64,000 nucleotides of DNA from Apostichopus japonicus (lineage: Eukaryota > Echinodermata > Holothuroidea > Aspidochirotida > Stichopodidae). Positions 35,543 through 47,459 of the stretch are shown here, piece by piece. Each line of letters starts with the position of its first letter. Position 1 is the stretch's first letter. The notes under the pieces are model-generated. The model had not been told where the DNA came from. It saw only the letters and a list, made by a program, of their open reading frames with translations, and did not search any database. The stretch is from positions 20,795,594 through 20,859,593 of the forward strand of contig NC_092563.1 in the NCBI RefSeq assembly GCF_037975245.1, written 5' to 3'. Made by a program: the position numbers and the translations under genes.

Positions 35543-38500
35543 CTACAATGTACACACAGCACATGTCATTTCGTAAGCGTCAACGTATGGTCCACATGGA
35601 ATACCGCCCCCACTTGATGAACATCTGCTCTCCACCAAATCCAGTAATGCTTTCTTATTATTACTAGCGCCACCACTTGTTCGGTCAAGCACCTGCAATT
35701 CTCTGTCGACGCAAATATGTAACGATCGTTTATGCGCTTCGTGGGTCCTTTCCGCCATTAAGTAACCTCCGTACTCGAGAGTCCAATCTTCGTTAGGACA
35801 AACGTTCGTTCCTGGTACCATTAATTTGGCGAATCTGGTAGTTGCGAGGCAGACAGCACATGGAACATCGTGCCATGCTTTAATATTGAACTCTCCAAAA
35901 GAATCGATCTGGTATTCAAGACCGTACAGAAAAGCCCTGGCTCCTCCTACACCGGCTATTGGAGAATCATACACGGGATTCCCTGGAAGACACAATTGAT
36001 CAACTCCACCACCTCCCACTTGATGGGTAGGAGCTGCACCAGTACCTACAACAACATAAATATATATTTCATTTGTAAATCAGTTTATCAGAGACACGAA
36101 ACTATTGGAGATCGTTACACATGCAATGATCGCTATGAAAACTATAAAAAAAACGTCGCCTTAAAGTATTGCGATTCATATATCCTTTTCATGTCTAGTA
36201 TATGAATTCATCTCTCACAAGTGTGATTCGAAATCAGAGAAACAGTAATAAAAGAAATTCTTGGACGAGGGTTTGAAAAGAGGGGGTTTGCGGGGTGGGT
36301 GGGTTGCCATAATTTATTAAGAGGGGACTGACGTTCATTGCTTCATAAAGTTGCTGGAAATTCTGGCCATCTTTAGGTCAAAATCACAGCCTATGATTCT
36401 CTTCCGGGAGCAAGGACGGGTGTACACACAGGGCGGATTGGCCTACCGGTTTATTGCCTTGCAACCTCTGCGCCTCTAGGTGGAGGTGCCGGATAAATGT
36501 TAGATTCGTCTGAGGCGACAACTGGGCCACATCACGGCCCTGACCCCGCGACTTGGATATAGAACGAGTGCAGTTTACGCCCCACTGCGTACCTGTTTAC
36601 ATACATTCAATCACATGTAGAGTTATTAGGAACAAAATAACGAAGCTTTCAACTACCAGTGTAGAAGAATGTTTACCTCCCTCTCTATAATTGCCATAAA
36701 AAATCCTTGTGTCACGGGTTTTTGAATATCGTGATTACACGTGGCTACACATGGTTACATCGTGATTACACGTAGTTACACGTGGTTACATCGTGTTTAC
36801 ACGTGATTACACGTGGTCACATCGTGATAGCACTTGGTTCTTTAACCAGAGCTGGAAGCGCTCTGTCAAATAGGTTGTCTGTATCAAACACAACATTTTC
36901 TAACATTTAAAGACATATAACTACATTATATTATCAACATTTACAATGTTTCTTTGATAGTACCTGTTGAATGTTTTTCTAACATTGACAAACAGTTCAG
37001 ACCCTATGATTTTATTAATAGTCACCTTTGTGAGAAATGACGGTTTGCCGTCGCCTGGCCAAACAACGTCGGCTTTCGGCTTTGAATACAGCGTGGCTGT
37101 ATGTTGCCGTGTTTCACGAATCTAACAGTAATAGAAATCACCGAATTTGTGATCCGCGTTTTAGTCATTGCCGACTTTGCAATCCGCGGTCCCACTCAAA
37201 ATGTTTTTAAGGTCGGTAAAAGTGACTCACTAGTTTTTCCTTTCGGGAAATCAAAATGGATTGGTTGAATGCGTTTCTTTAACTGAGAGGTGGACTTTCT
37301 CCATTGGACGAAGGTCGGGCGTGGTACAGTATACACGAGGCTGGGTGTGTTTCATTGATATTGGGTTTGGGCGGTTTTCCATAAATGAGGGAGTTGTGCA
37401 TGCTCGTAGACATGATCAGGCATGCAACTCTGAGTTTTAAGGAAAAATCTATAAGCAGACAATCTAAAATCGCATGAAAAGTGTGTGTAATATTTACCTG
37501 AGTATATTAGTTTTGAAGAAGGTGGGCATTCGTGATGACCCCATCTTACGTAAATGGCGCCACTCACGTTGCTAGGTGGGTTTGCGTCATAGTGGGCGTT
37601 GGTATGCACTGTTGATCCTGTGTTCGTATTATCACTGGAAGAGATCAGTGCTACAAGAGGAAAGTTGCGTCAATTTATCCATAACTGCATTCAAGAAGTA
37701 AACCGTAAATATAGACTGAAATAATTAAGAAAAAAACCGCGTTCCAACGGTGTAACATTCTTATCTTTCATATGTTTTAGTATATACCAGCTGCTCCTTG
37801 CTTCTTCTCAATGAGTTTCTTATTGCTAAACGAGAGAATGATACTCAAGGGATCACAACATCCCTGAAAATACTTATGGAACCAGATTCTCTCAAACCTA
37901 CCGTAATACCTTTTTATTTTATTGGAGTAACAATCTCTATCATAAGAAAATTTGATTTCGATTTCATTCACTGTTTTATATCAACTTTGCCATGTGATAT
38001 ATATTTTAGATAACGCAAGCTTGAATCGAGATAAAAAAAATGTGAATTCATAACATTTACATATCGAATTCTATCCACTGATGATTCGTGTCATCTCTAC
38101 GATTTTGTTTTTATTATTATTATTTTTATTATTATTATTTTTATTATTATTGTTGTTGTTTTTTGTTACCTATGGCGTCCCTTCCGTCTCTTCCTGGAGG
38201 ACCAGCTGGGCCAGGATATCCCCGAGGTCCACCGGGACAAAGAATGCAAGACGACGTTGCCGAGAATGGCGTAACTAGTAAAGGGCATCCTAGTGTTCCC
38301 GGTGTACAACCTGCAGATGGATTTAAGGATGAAACCATATATTGAAATGGTTATACTTGTATGATGTATGCAAAGGATGGTGCGAAGTGAGTGCGCGCTT
38401 TGCTATTGTATCAACACCATGAGAAATTTTTTTCAAGAGATGACGGAGAAATCTTCAATAAGGAGCCGCAATGATTATTTGCAACCACATGCACGCACGT

Positions 38501-41187
38501 ATGGAAAGCCGTTTTAACATTTAATAAGGATTTTCAGATATCTACAAATAATTGCAGATATCTTAATATCAATTTCAGATATCTCGAAATACCAGAGAAA
38601 TTCAGATATCTGAAATTGATTTCGAGATATCTGAAATTGAATTCGAGATATCTGAAATTGAATTCGAGACATCTGAAATTGAATTCAAGATATCTGCAAG
38701 TCTATATCAGAAATCTGAAATAGAATTTCAGATTTCTCGAATTCAATTTCAGATATCTCGAATTCAAGTTTAGATATCTGATATAAAATTTCATATATCT
38801 CGAATTCAATTTCAGATATCTGAAAATTCCCGATTAAATATTAAAATTGCTTTACATACGTACGTATGGAAAGCCATTTTAACATTTAATCTGGAATTTT
38901 TGCATATGCATTTCAGATTTCTAGAATTCAATTGCAGATATCTCGAATTCAATTTCAGATATCTCGAATTAGAATTACAGATATCTTGAATTCAATTTCA
39001 GATATCTCGAATTAAATTTCAGATATCTGAAATAGAATTTCAGATATCTAAAATAAGAAACAATTTCAGATATCTAAAATTCTTTATTAAATGTTAAAAT
39101 GGCTTTCCATAAACACTCACACGTTACAGGCAGTTCGGAATAGCCGTACTTATATCTTGAGAACATGGCAAAATACGTCGCAAAACAAGGACCAGTATTG
39201 TATCATAATTTGCATAATTATGACGTTTTGTAAAATGATGAAGTAATGATTTAGTTTGATGGTCGGTGTGGCACAAATTGTGATTTTGAACTTGTTGCGC
39301 ACTCTAGTCTCCAATATGAGACTATATTCATTTTTAAACTGTACAAAATATGTAGTTTATTGGTCCCCAAGGAATGCAAAAGAAATTATACAGACAATCA
39401 TTTGAAACCCTATCTGCATGATAAATACATAATTCCAAGGCTCACAACTTTAGTATGTTGTGTGTGTGTTTGTTTTTTGTGTGTTTTTCAATTACACACA
39501 TCTGAAGTTTGGACTAAAGTAATCGATGCTGGTGCGATTTCCGTGGAATTATTATAAAATAACATATTTTCAAACCTTCTATATTTCTCGGTAAGTTATA
39601 GCCGAAGAAAACAGCAAAAGATCTTTCCCAGAAAATGTTCTGCTAATCCAGGTTCCAAGATTTCCAGTTTTGAAAAATGCTAGATGTCTGCAATGCTCCT
39701 TTAACTCTATATACCTTCGCCATTGCTACCCGTTAAATACGTAGATTTCTACGGTGTCGGTGAAGTACCTTTGACAGAATAAGTTCGCATTTATCTGTCA
39801 AACACATTTCAATCTAGCAAAACCCACTCATTTGGCCTATAGAGCAAACTGAGTCACTATAGCCAACTCGCTCATTCTGGCAAAAATTCGAACTCCCAGG
39901 CCTCCGTATAGATTACTTACCTTCAGACGGGAGGTGTGCTGTATCTTTGTTTGCGTTCGTTGTTTCTCGTCGTTTTCTTGAGCCCGATTTAGGTGATGAT
40001 TTGTCATAATTCAAAAATATTTTTTTCAAGTTATCGACTTCTTTCTATCAAAAAGAACAATAACAGTTTTCAAGTATTGCTAGATGGGTTATGTTACCAA
40101 CATCAAAAGAATAACAGAATAAAAAAAAAATATCAATATATACTTGTTACGTCAAACTTAATTTATGAATAAAACGACAGCATTCAGCCAGTTGGGACAT
40201 TTTCGCAATGTTTGAATACCACTCTATATTGTCCTCCCGTGCTTCAGATCACTCGTATTGACAGTATGAACATCTCCTAACAGTTATATGATAGACACAT
40301 GATATTCATACTACTCATACTGCCATTACGAAGGATTTACGCGCCACATGAAAGTACAGTCAAAAAAAATAATGATTGTCCTAACAGGATAGTCGTATTG
40401 ATAGTTATCTCATTTGACTATATATGACTTCCCCGTCATGATATTTGATTTAACTGATTGGCTAAATCACCGCGTAATGCTTCTCCTTTGTTTGAAATCT
40501 CCGAAAAGAGAAAGGAGGTCGAAGGTGGTTACTGCAGGGAGTTGTTATTCCATAACAACTCCCTGGTTTCTGTATAGTATGCATTCAAACTTGGTAAACT
40601 TTCGTATAGCTCCCTCACTCACATTGTAATACACCAAGTAAATTGTAATACTTGAGGATGGTCAGAGTGGGACAAGCCTGGTCGAGCCGTGCTAAGCACG
40701 GCTCCTGTATATAGGTAACAGAATAATTTTTTTTACACAAAATACAAACTATTAATGTTCCTTTTTTTTTAATATTGGTAAGGGTAGGCTGACAAGCAAA
40801 ATATGAAGTGTGGAAGCTTTAATTACTTAATTACTTAATTCAATAACGGGAGGCTGCCCCAGACCTGGCAAACCCACCCTCCGGGGATGAGACAATTATA
40901 GCTAAGAAAAAACAAGAAAATGGAAACAATTAAACTGGGGGTCCGTAAATGTGGGGCCCAGGGACCGGAGCCCCGGTGGCCCCATCCCAAATACGGTAAT
41001 AACAGCCTTGGTATATACTTACCGAAATCGTGTCTTTCCATTCTTCAAATTGCTGAAGTTTATCCAACAAGTCCTTCAACTGAGAGTCTTTTTCCAAATT
41101 TTCGCTGATTTCATTGTCGTTGGTATTTTTGGTCGCTGCCAAACTGACATAGCCAATTACGAAGATAAAGAACAAGCGAACATCCAT
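35543..41187 (-). CDS. Short-chain collagen C4-like secreted protein, complete, five exons
   Basis: Minus-strand exons 41187-41023, 40044-39921, 38310-38170, 37650-37498 and 36045-35543 join in frame to 361 codons plus stop. The N-terminus MDVRLFFIFVIGYVSLA is a signal peptide. Residues 20-70 are charged and heptad-like (LKDLLDKLQQFEEW). A dibasic RKRR site is at 78-81. Cysteines at 98, 105, 118 and 121 precede six Gly-X-Y triplets (GPRGYPGPAGPPGRDGRD, 124-141). The C-terminal domain has YVRWGHHECP, KLIYSG, DQLCLPGNPVY, HDVPCAVC, CPNEDWTLEYGGYLM and a CGPYVDAYEMTCAVC ending, the pattern of invertebrate short-chain collagen C4-like proteins. It is probably an extracellular trimer; the ligand is unknown. 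The acceptor of exon 3 is the least certain join. A distant AATAAA on the minus strand is at 34937-34932. Confidence 0.88.
36600..37350. other. Intron 4 region of the collagen-like gene, with minisatellite
   Basis: Non-coding within this gene. It contains the CGTGATTACA minisatellite at 36728-36838 and an unremarkable GC-richer segment at 37040-37200. Confidence 0.5.
36728..36838. repeat. CGTGATTACA minisatellite
   Basis: About ten imperfect units of ACGTGGTTACATCGTGATTAC type run in tandem within an intron of the collagen-like gene. Confidence 0.8.
38106..38160. repeat. TTA/TTG trinucleotide run next to the collagen exon
   Basis: Imperfect TTATTA and TTGTTG repeats lie immediately downstream (minus strand) of the collagen exon donor at 38169. 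Confidence 0.85.
38500..38858. mobile_element. MITE-like element filled with AGATATCT palindromes, unit 1
   Basis: Terminal inverted repeats TATGGAAAGCC...TTTTAACATTTAATA on the left and TATTAAAATTGCTTTACATA on the right bound an array. The interior alternates CAGATATCT and GAAATTGAATTCGAGATATC in both directions, so that nearly the whole element is self-complementary. It lies in an intron of the collagen-like gene. Confidence 0.65.
38865..39111. mobile_element. MITE-like element filled with AGATATCT palindromes, unit 2
   Basis: It begins with the same TATGGAAAGCCATTTTAACA and ends with its complement TGTTAAAATGGCTTTCCATA (shifted a few bases). It is separated from unit 1 by only CGTACG. The interior is the same palindromic array. 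Confidence 0.65.
40535..40565. repeat. Perfect 14-bp-arm hairpin (family member 2)
   Basis: CAGGGAGTTGTTAT, three-base loop, then its exact reverse complement. Relative to 18559-18587 the arm differs at two positions and the opposite arm carries matching changes. It lies in intron 1 of the collagen-like gene. Confidence 0.7.
40684..40704. repeat. Perfect 10-bp-arm hairpin
   Basis: GAGCCGTGCT, one base, then AGCACGGCTC. It is not related in sequence to the other two hairpins. Confidence 0.6.
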
Positions 41188-41189
41188 GT

Positions 41190-43090
41190 CGAACAGAGAT
41201 AATATGGAAACTGGTTGAATTTATTTACCTCTTACACCGTTGTAACTACGTGCATGTCGGTGTGATCGGCTATATTCCCCTCTTCTTGATCTTTTTAACG
41301 AAGATATATTGAGTCACGTGACAAATTCATAGTGTTTCATTGGTCTTCACATTGTTATTGTTATTGTTATTATTTATCAGCTACACAGGCCTATACATTA
41401 AGTTGTCATGGCAACCTCTAAAGTCCCTTTCAAAAAACCTTGACCTAACGGGTATATGATATCAATTTTTTCCCTTTTCATCATTTTGTTAGTTCAAAGC
41501 TCCCAAAATTGTAATGTAGAAAGTTTCTCTATTCTATTTTTCTAGGAAGCCTATATTGTTTTTGTATTATTTGAGTAATCCTATTGACTTACAAAAACAA
41601 TTCACTGTACCGAATTCATGGTGACTTGATGTTTCTGTTTATAACCCTTCGGGTTGCTATTTTATGCCATTGGCTTAATCTTTATTATAAATATGCCTGA
41701 GCCCTGTAAAGTTTCGACGATAAACAGATTATCTGGAAACATATTTATATTTCAACTTTTCTTTTAATATTTTATACTAAGGATTGTGTGTTTCCAGTGG
41801 TTACATTCAAGTGAAACCAGAATAACACATTAGCTCTTTATTTGATTCATCTTTTATTTTTCAGCTATGTGATCTGCTTGATCATATATATAACCCAACA
41901 AAGGGGCGGAAAGAAAGGGAACATTTCTTTCAGTGCAACATTTTCTACCAGGGGAAGGGGTGCATATTTATATTAGTGGTTAAGCTGTTATTTCGTCTAG
42001 GGAAGGGGTGGCGCTACCAATTTGTTGGCGTGGAGGTTGCTTAGAATGCAAAATGGTGCTATATAGTTTGCAGCTTTTAAAACAGTGTTAAAGAATTTCC
42101 ACTGTATAGGTTGTATCGAAGTTTCACGTTATTTATTTATGTTCAGTGAAAGGATTTTTTTTTTGTTATCCTATATTATGTCTGCTAGTGGAGGGGGTGG
42201 GTGGGGTGGGGGGCTGATCACCCATAATTTTATTCTGATTGCGAAAGCCGCCCAAAAGTTGATGCGCCCTTGTTCTCAGCCACATCCAATAAATCATGTA
42301 CCCTTAATAGCGGTTGATATTCCTGTAGTTTGCCACATCCGTCTTATAACCTATTACTAATTCATGCATATATGGTTTTTCGTTAATATGTATAATTAAT
42401 AAACAAAGAATATGATATCCTACGGAGATGCTCCACACGGTCATTATGCTTGTGATCTCTGTAATTAATGCTTGATATGCAGTTATAGTCAGACGATGAA
42501 GAAAAGTAATTCTGTCATAAAGTTTAGGCGACTGGAGTCAACGAGAAGTCTCTTGGTTTAACTGTGGTCCGTTGGTTTTTGCGGCAATCTCTCACACGTC
42601 AGGTCAGTGTCACGGCTAGGTCATAGAAATATGCAGAAAGGTAGCGACGTTTACAAATATTTGATCAGGGTTTCCGCTTCAAATGCTCTACAACACAATT
42701 GAGGAGTATAGGATAAACATGTATATGCTTATTTACCTGTATATGTATATGCTTATATGTATATGCTTATTTACGTGTATATGGCAAAGATATCACGCTT
42801 GGATCACAAAGATAGAGTTAGTCGACGGCTTTCCTGCATCCTAAATCAGATATAAGTACGATACCATACCAGAAAGAGAGTAGTTTATACATTCGCATGA
42901 AGGAAAATAGTCCTAAGTGGTTTTATATATTCTGAAGAGACTTTTTTGGGCATGTGTATAGTCATCGTCATTCTATTTGTTGCTTGGACGTTGAAGAGGT
43001 TGAAATAAACCACTAATAGTCTTAAAGGAGGATTGGAGGTGATTCTAAGGCGTTTTAAGAATTCCTGAGTGTAACGGGTATTTACTTTGC
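41190..43090. other. Intergenic region upstream of the collagen-like gene; no gene recognised
   Basis: The promoter of the minus-strand collagen-like gene should lie just right of 41187, but no TATA box or other element stands out. The remainder is AT-rich with short open frames that lack family features. Confidence 0.45.
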
Positions 43091-43112
43091 TTGGGTATCA
43101 CCTCTTCTATAG

Positions 43113-43118
<6 letters not shown>

Positions 43119-43155
<37 letters not shown>
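43119..43155. repeat. TA microsatellite, left flank of a hAT-like element
   Basis: TA run ending exactly at the CAGG terminus of the element at 43156. Confidence 0.95.
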
Positions 43156-43158
<3 letters not shown>

Positions 43159-43724
43159 GCGCGTATCCAGGGGGGGCGTTGGGGGCGCGCGCCCCCCGGG
43201 TAAGAAAAAGAGGAGAGAAAAAAAAAGAGAAGAAAAAGGGAAAAAAAGAGGGGGAAAAGAGGAGGAGGAGAGGAAGAAGGGAAAAGAAAAAGAAGAAAGA
43301 GAGAAAAAGGAGATAAGGAGGGAGTAGAAGAAAAACGCCAAGACACCGGGAAGAGAAAGAGGAACAGTGCCATCATATAGCAGCGCTGATCCCTATTATA
43401 TACACAGGATAGCCAGTGACGGATCAAGGATTTCGGAAGGGGCGTGTGCCTCACCTACCCCTTACACCGACAGCTCAGATTTTTGACGTTTCCATTTTCC
43501 TCTCTCACTAATGATCTATACTATATATGGTCTATCATAACGCGTGTGTGTGTATATACGCCTTAGACAATTGCAGAATTGTGCAATGAAATCAACTGTG
43601 GCTGGTCTCGAACTCGAACGTATCGTCGTAGAACATGACGCCCCCCCCCCCCCTCAACATATTTTTTGAATGATATCGCTAGTAATTTCAAAATAGAAAA
43701 TGCTTAGATGCAACTTACAAAGCC

Positions 43725-43880
43725 TGGGAAGTGTCATTTCCAGCGATCTGGGAGGCATTTTTGGTCAAATTTGCTTGTACGCTTCGCGCCAACAAATGGT
43801 CCTGGGTAGTGCCATTTCCATCGATCTGGGAGACATTTTCGGCCAAAATTTTCTTGTACGCTTTGCGCCAACTCATGGTG
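43725..43880. repeat. Two-unit tandem repeat
   Basis: Two units of about 72 bp share GGAAGTGTCATTTCC or GGTAGTGCCATTTCC, CGATCTGGGAG, and TTGTACGCTT(C/T)GCGCCAAC. Confidence 0.65.
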
Positions 43881-43941
43881 GCGCTTCGCTTAGATAATTT
43901 GCCTACAGGCTTCGCCCCTCCCTTGGCAAATTTCTCGCTAC

Positions 43942-44244
43942 GTGCCTGTTCGAATTTGTAAAGCAAACAGCAGATATCACATCATATCAGTGAGCATGAA
44001 AATGGTGTTCCAGGATGAACAGCCTCAAAACTGCCCGACTTGCCCGAAAAAAATAACCAAAAATTTTCGCATGTTAATATCATATAAGATGCATCGGTTA
44101 TTACATCGCATGCCATCTTGTACCGTACGGTCCGTGAAAGTTGCGCAGTGTACCGCGGGATGCCAATGTAAACAACGAAATGTCTTATGTAGATGGAGAA
44201 AAAGCATGGAGGTCCAATTATGTCAAAACTCTCTTTTAAATTAG
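43942..44244 (+). pseudogene. Cys-rich open frame inside the hAT-like element, unidentified
   Basis: A 100-codon frame ends with QCTAGCQCKQRNVLCRWRK and earlier has NCPTCPKK. The closely spaced cysteines recall the CXC modules of some transposon proteins, but the match is short and the frame has no clear partners. It is probably a remnant. Confidence 0.2.
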
Positions 44245-44867
44245 TAATGGCGAATTAGGGGCTGCAGCCCACCCCCCCCCCCCCGCCTCCTACGCCTATG
44301 TGTGTAGTGTTCGGTTGAAGGAAATATCTGCTATTTTTTTCTGTTCCTTCAACCAAGTTTTATAATAGCCGTTATAAGAGGTTTTATTATTTTTACACCA
44401 ATAAATTAACTGTGTCTGAATTTTCGAAAATTTCCTGGCCACCATTCTTCATCACAACTTCCCTCTACTCGTGCAATTTTGACCGGTCTGTTAGGGGTTG
44501 AACGAGGTTTCTTCTATATTGTTTGTCCATAGATGAAATTTTGTGCAACATTATGGATATGTTTTCAAGTGATTTTATTCACGAGAAATGTGAATTTTCA
44601 AATTCTGAACAAATAATGGGCTTAAAACCTTGAAAAGTGGGAATCGGGTATAGTGGGCCGCGACGTAGAATTACCTACAAAAGCAATGATCCACAGGATA
44701 TGCGATGAGGTCGAACATGATTTGTGACTGGTGACAATCTTCAAAAAGGTTATGGATGGAAAAAAAAGTATTGGGAAATACATGGTTCTCAGGCAAAAAA
44801 TAGTAATTCGCGCCCCCCGGGTTAGAAAATCCTGGATACGCCCCTGTATATATGTATAATTGAAAAC

Positions 44868-45330
44868 GTAAACGTAATGAGAAGAAAAATCCAGGACAAT
44901 AAAAACTTCCAGCCTCCACCAGGACTCGAACCAGGGCAACCCGGGCCTCCCGCTTTATATGCGGACACCCTAACCACTAGGCTATGGACGCTGATTGTAT
45001 GTCCAGAGGTTCGAAACCGGTAAGGAATGTCGTAATTCCACTGTAGGCGTTTGTCACCTGTATCAAACAATACTAGTTCTGTTTTGGGTGACATATTTTG
45101 CCTTACTCTAGCGATCAACCATGATGCTAACCAACTCGAAATCATTTGCGATTCCTAAAGCCGGATCTCGAAAGAGATACTTTGAACAGACTTTATGTTA
45201 ATGCAATGGAGGTAACCGACAAAGGCAAATCAATATAGGCTATGGACGCTGATTGTATGTCCGAAGGTTCGAAACCGGTAAGGAAGGTTGTAATTCCACT
45301 GTAGGCGTTGTCACCTGTATATAAACATGT
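44868..45330 (-). mobile_element. tRNA-derived SINE composite, copy C (plus partial fourth copy)
   Basis: The tRNA-like head spans 44993-44914 on the minus strand and has a 9-10 base insertion in the T-arm side relative to copy B. The flanking segment with TTCGAAACCGGTAAGGAATG and CCACTGTAGGCGTTTGTCAC follows, and recurs again at 45238-45320 beside a second partial head (GGCTATGGACGC). Confidence 0.7.
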
Positions 45331-45354
45331 ATATGTTTATATCTGTGTGTGTGT

Positions 45355-45885
45355 GTGTAATCACTTGCAACCTTTACTCTGCAAAAGAGATAACATCATT
45401 ATCATCGCCAAAACACGCTTGGTTAGATTCATGAGTTTGTAGGTGGCATACTCCTATTAGAGTCTATATCAATCCGCTCGATTGTTCTCCTTCAGGAAAA
45501 GTGCCGAAAAGCAGCAGGAGAACATCTTTTGTGACCTGTTATCAATCATAATCTAGTTTTTGGTGGCTTGCATGTTGAAGAGCATGAATGGAAGTATATG
45601 TGTGGTGAGAAAATTGCGTCAATTGGGACAATTTTAGACCCCTTTAGGCCTCCCAGGATCAGCGTAGGAAATTTGTTTACCACTGAGTGAAGAGGTTTGT
45701 TTACAAGTGACGAAAACTTCCGGCTCGGATAGCAAAAATCTATTGATAGTGCAATGAAAGGCCAACTTGTCAGCTATCCGGTGATGGGTAGCGTTTAGCT
45801 ATAGTGAAAACTTCTATCTAGACTTAGAGAAGTGTGTAAAATCAATGGGGCTTTTTATGGGCGTATGCTACCTTGTATAGGATTT
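45355..45885 (-). repeat. Dispersed repeat, unclassified, copy 2 (inverted relative to 22.9 kb)
   Basis: Reverse-complement match to 22905-23430, with many substitutions and indels. It contains CAGCAGGAGAACATC, TTTGTTTAC and AAAGGCCAACTTGTCAGCTA. Confidence 0.65.
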
Positions 45886-46537
45886 CTGCATTGTTGCGAG
45901 TACGTAGATGAATAGCGCCTCCTTTCTTCCCCATTGACTCATTTCCGGTATTGCTAAGTTTGGCTTGTCTGTATGCATGACTGGATTGTTTTTTCATGTC
46001 GATGGTGTTACATGCCATCGAACAAAAAAAAAGTATCTTGTTACGTTGCCAATAATCTGCAGCTGTCGTCTATTATGTTATTTGTTATGCAATAAAGTAT
46101 GTACATTTTACAACCAAATATAGCAGTATCTAGTTAAGCGTGTACATGTTTGTGTATTATTAGTGCGTTGTCTACTAAAATTAAAATAATTACCATACGG
46201 GATCATCACAATACCACATATTTCTTCTACTTTTTTAGCCAAGTCACTTTTAAAATCATTGGCTTTTCAATCAAATTTGTGAGGAATTTTGTGTAATCTA
46301 AAAACAATTTCATCTTTAGGTTGGCGTTATGTAATAAAAAAGTTTTTTTAATAAATGTTCATGTTTAATATAACTTATTCATAACACATCATTTAGGTTC
46401 CAACATATTTCATGGAATACACTTCAAAGTTTATAACGATCATCTCTGCATGATTGTTTGGGGTGTTACCAAGAATTCGTGACTAGTTTCCCAATATTAC
46501 CTTTATATATAACATAATGTCATAACATGTAGTTCAA

Positions 46538-46815
46538 CTAAATTTCTTTTCGTAGCTCTGATATACAAAACCCAAACATTCCGTGTAGTGTAAAACATAC
46601 GCACAGTGACGTGTGTGTATCATCCCTGGTTTCCATAACACTCGTTTTCAGATTTGGTCCAAAAGTATAGGGAACCACAGAAAATTGTGACCGAAATTTC
46701 TCTTGAAATCGCTTCCCTGTCGCTTCTTTGGTTGTCTCGAATGACAATACTGTGAGGTATCCCTCGTGGTATGGTATGTTAGACACTGTAACTTCTGAAT
46801 GACACCTACCTCCTA
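46538..46815 (-). CDS. Unidentified possible terminal exon
   Basis: A minus-strand frame of about 90 codons reads SEVTVSNIPYHEGYLTVLSF, then KRFQEKFRSQFSVVPYTFGP and ends FGFCISELRKEI and a stop. The amino-acid makeup is balanced and the frame is not low complexity, unlike most frames here. No signal peptide or known domain is recognised and no clear acceptor was settled on (possible AG at about 46821). It could be the last exon of an unlisted gene, a transposon remnant or chance. Confidence 0.25.
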
Positions 46816-47089
46816 ATAACACACCCCATGCCCCCCCCCTCCCCTCCTGCAGTAAATGAATGTCGGACTAAAGCGCAGGATATTTGAATTCTGAGGCCAA
46901 TAATCTGGATCCCTTTCCAGCCACAAATTTCCTTTTTTTTTTTTTTTTTTTTGGGGGGGGGGTCAAATTTAGCTTCAGATGTGCCAGAACCCTGTATTAT
47001 TATTTTATTTTATTTTAATTCCTCGTTTATGCTGTTTTCATTCTTCTTCGATGAAACTAAAAAGAATAGATCCAAACTACAAAGCCAAA

Positions 47090-47452
47090 TCAGAGAGACC
47101 GCCAATATCGTGATATACGTCAAACCGCTAATATCGTGATATAAGTCAAACCGCCAATATCGTGATATAACGTAAGACCGCCAATATCCTGATATAGGCT
47201 ACGTCAGACCGCCAATAACGTGACAAACGTTCGACCGCCAATATCATGATAAACGTCAGACCGCCAACATCGTGATATACGTTCGACCGCCAATATCGTG
47301 ATATAACGTAAGACCGCCAATATCGTGATATAGGCTACGTCAGACCGCCAATATCCTGATATACGTCAGACCGCCAATATCCTAATATACGTCAGACCGC
47401 CAATATCGTGATATACACGTTAGACCGCCAATATCCTAATATACTTCAGAGA
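47090..47452. repeat. 26-bp minisatellite, about 14 units
   Basis: The unit is ACCGCCAATATCGTGATATA plus ACGTCAG, with variants (CTAATATA, ACGTTCG, AGGCTACGTCAG). The inner ATATCGTGATAT is itself palindrome-like. Confidence 0.9.
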
Positions 47453-47459
47453 ACACCTG

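Larger units (their letters stand above)
43156..44846. mobile_element. Probable hAT-like non-autonomous element inserted in a TA array
   Basis: The left end CAGGCGCGTATCCAGG and right end CCTGGATACGCCCCTG are inverted copies, followed inwards by G-rich or C-rich GCGCCCCCCGGG blocks. Both ends are flanked by TATATAT, compatible with an 8-bp target duplication, although a TA array makes this untestable by eye. The interior holds a GA-rich tract (43200-43330), a two-unit tandem repeat (43725-43880) and a Cys-rich open frame, but no transposase domain I recognise. Confidence 0.5.

Noticed and set aside
35543-36019. Single-exon gene starting at a GTG near 36019
   Set aside because: The frame is the last exon of the five-exon collagen-like gene; its acceptor at 36045 and matching phases upstream are clear.
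39840-39905. Possible tRNA-like B box (GAGTTCGAATTTT on the minus strand)
   Set aside because: No A box or arm pairing could be made; left unassigned.
43091-43454. Lys/Glu-rich or Ser/Phe-rich frames
   Set aside because: They are translations of a TA microsatellite and a GA-rich tract.
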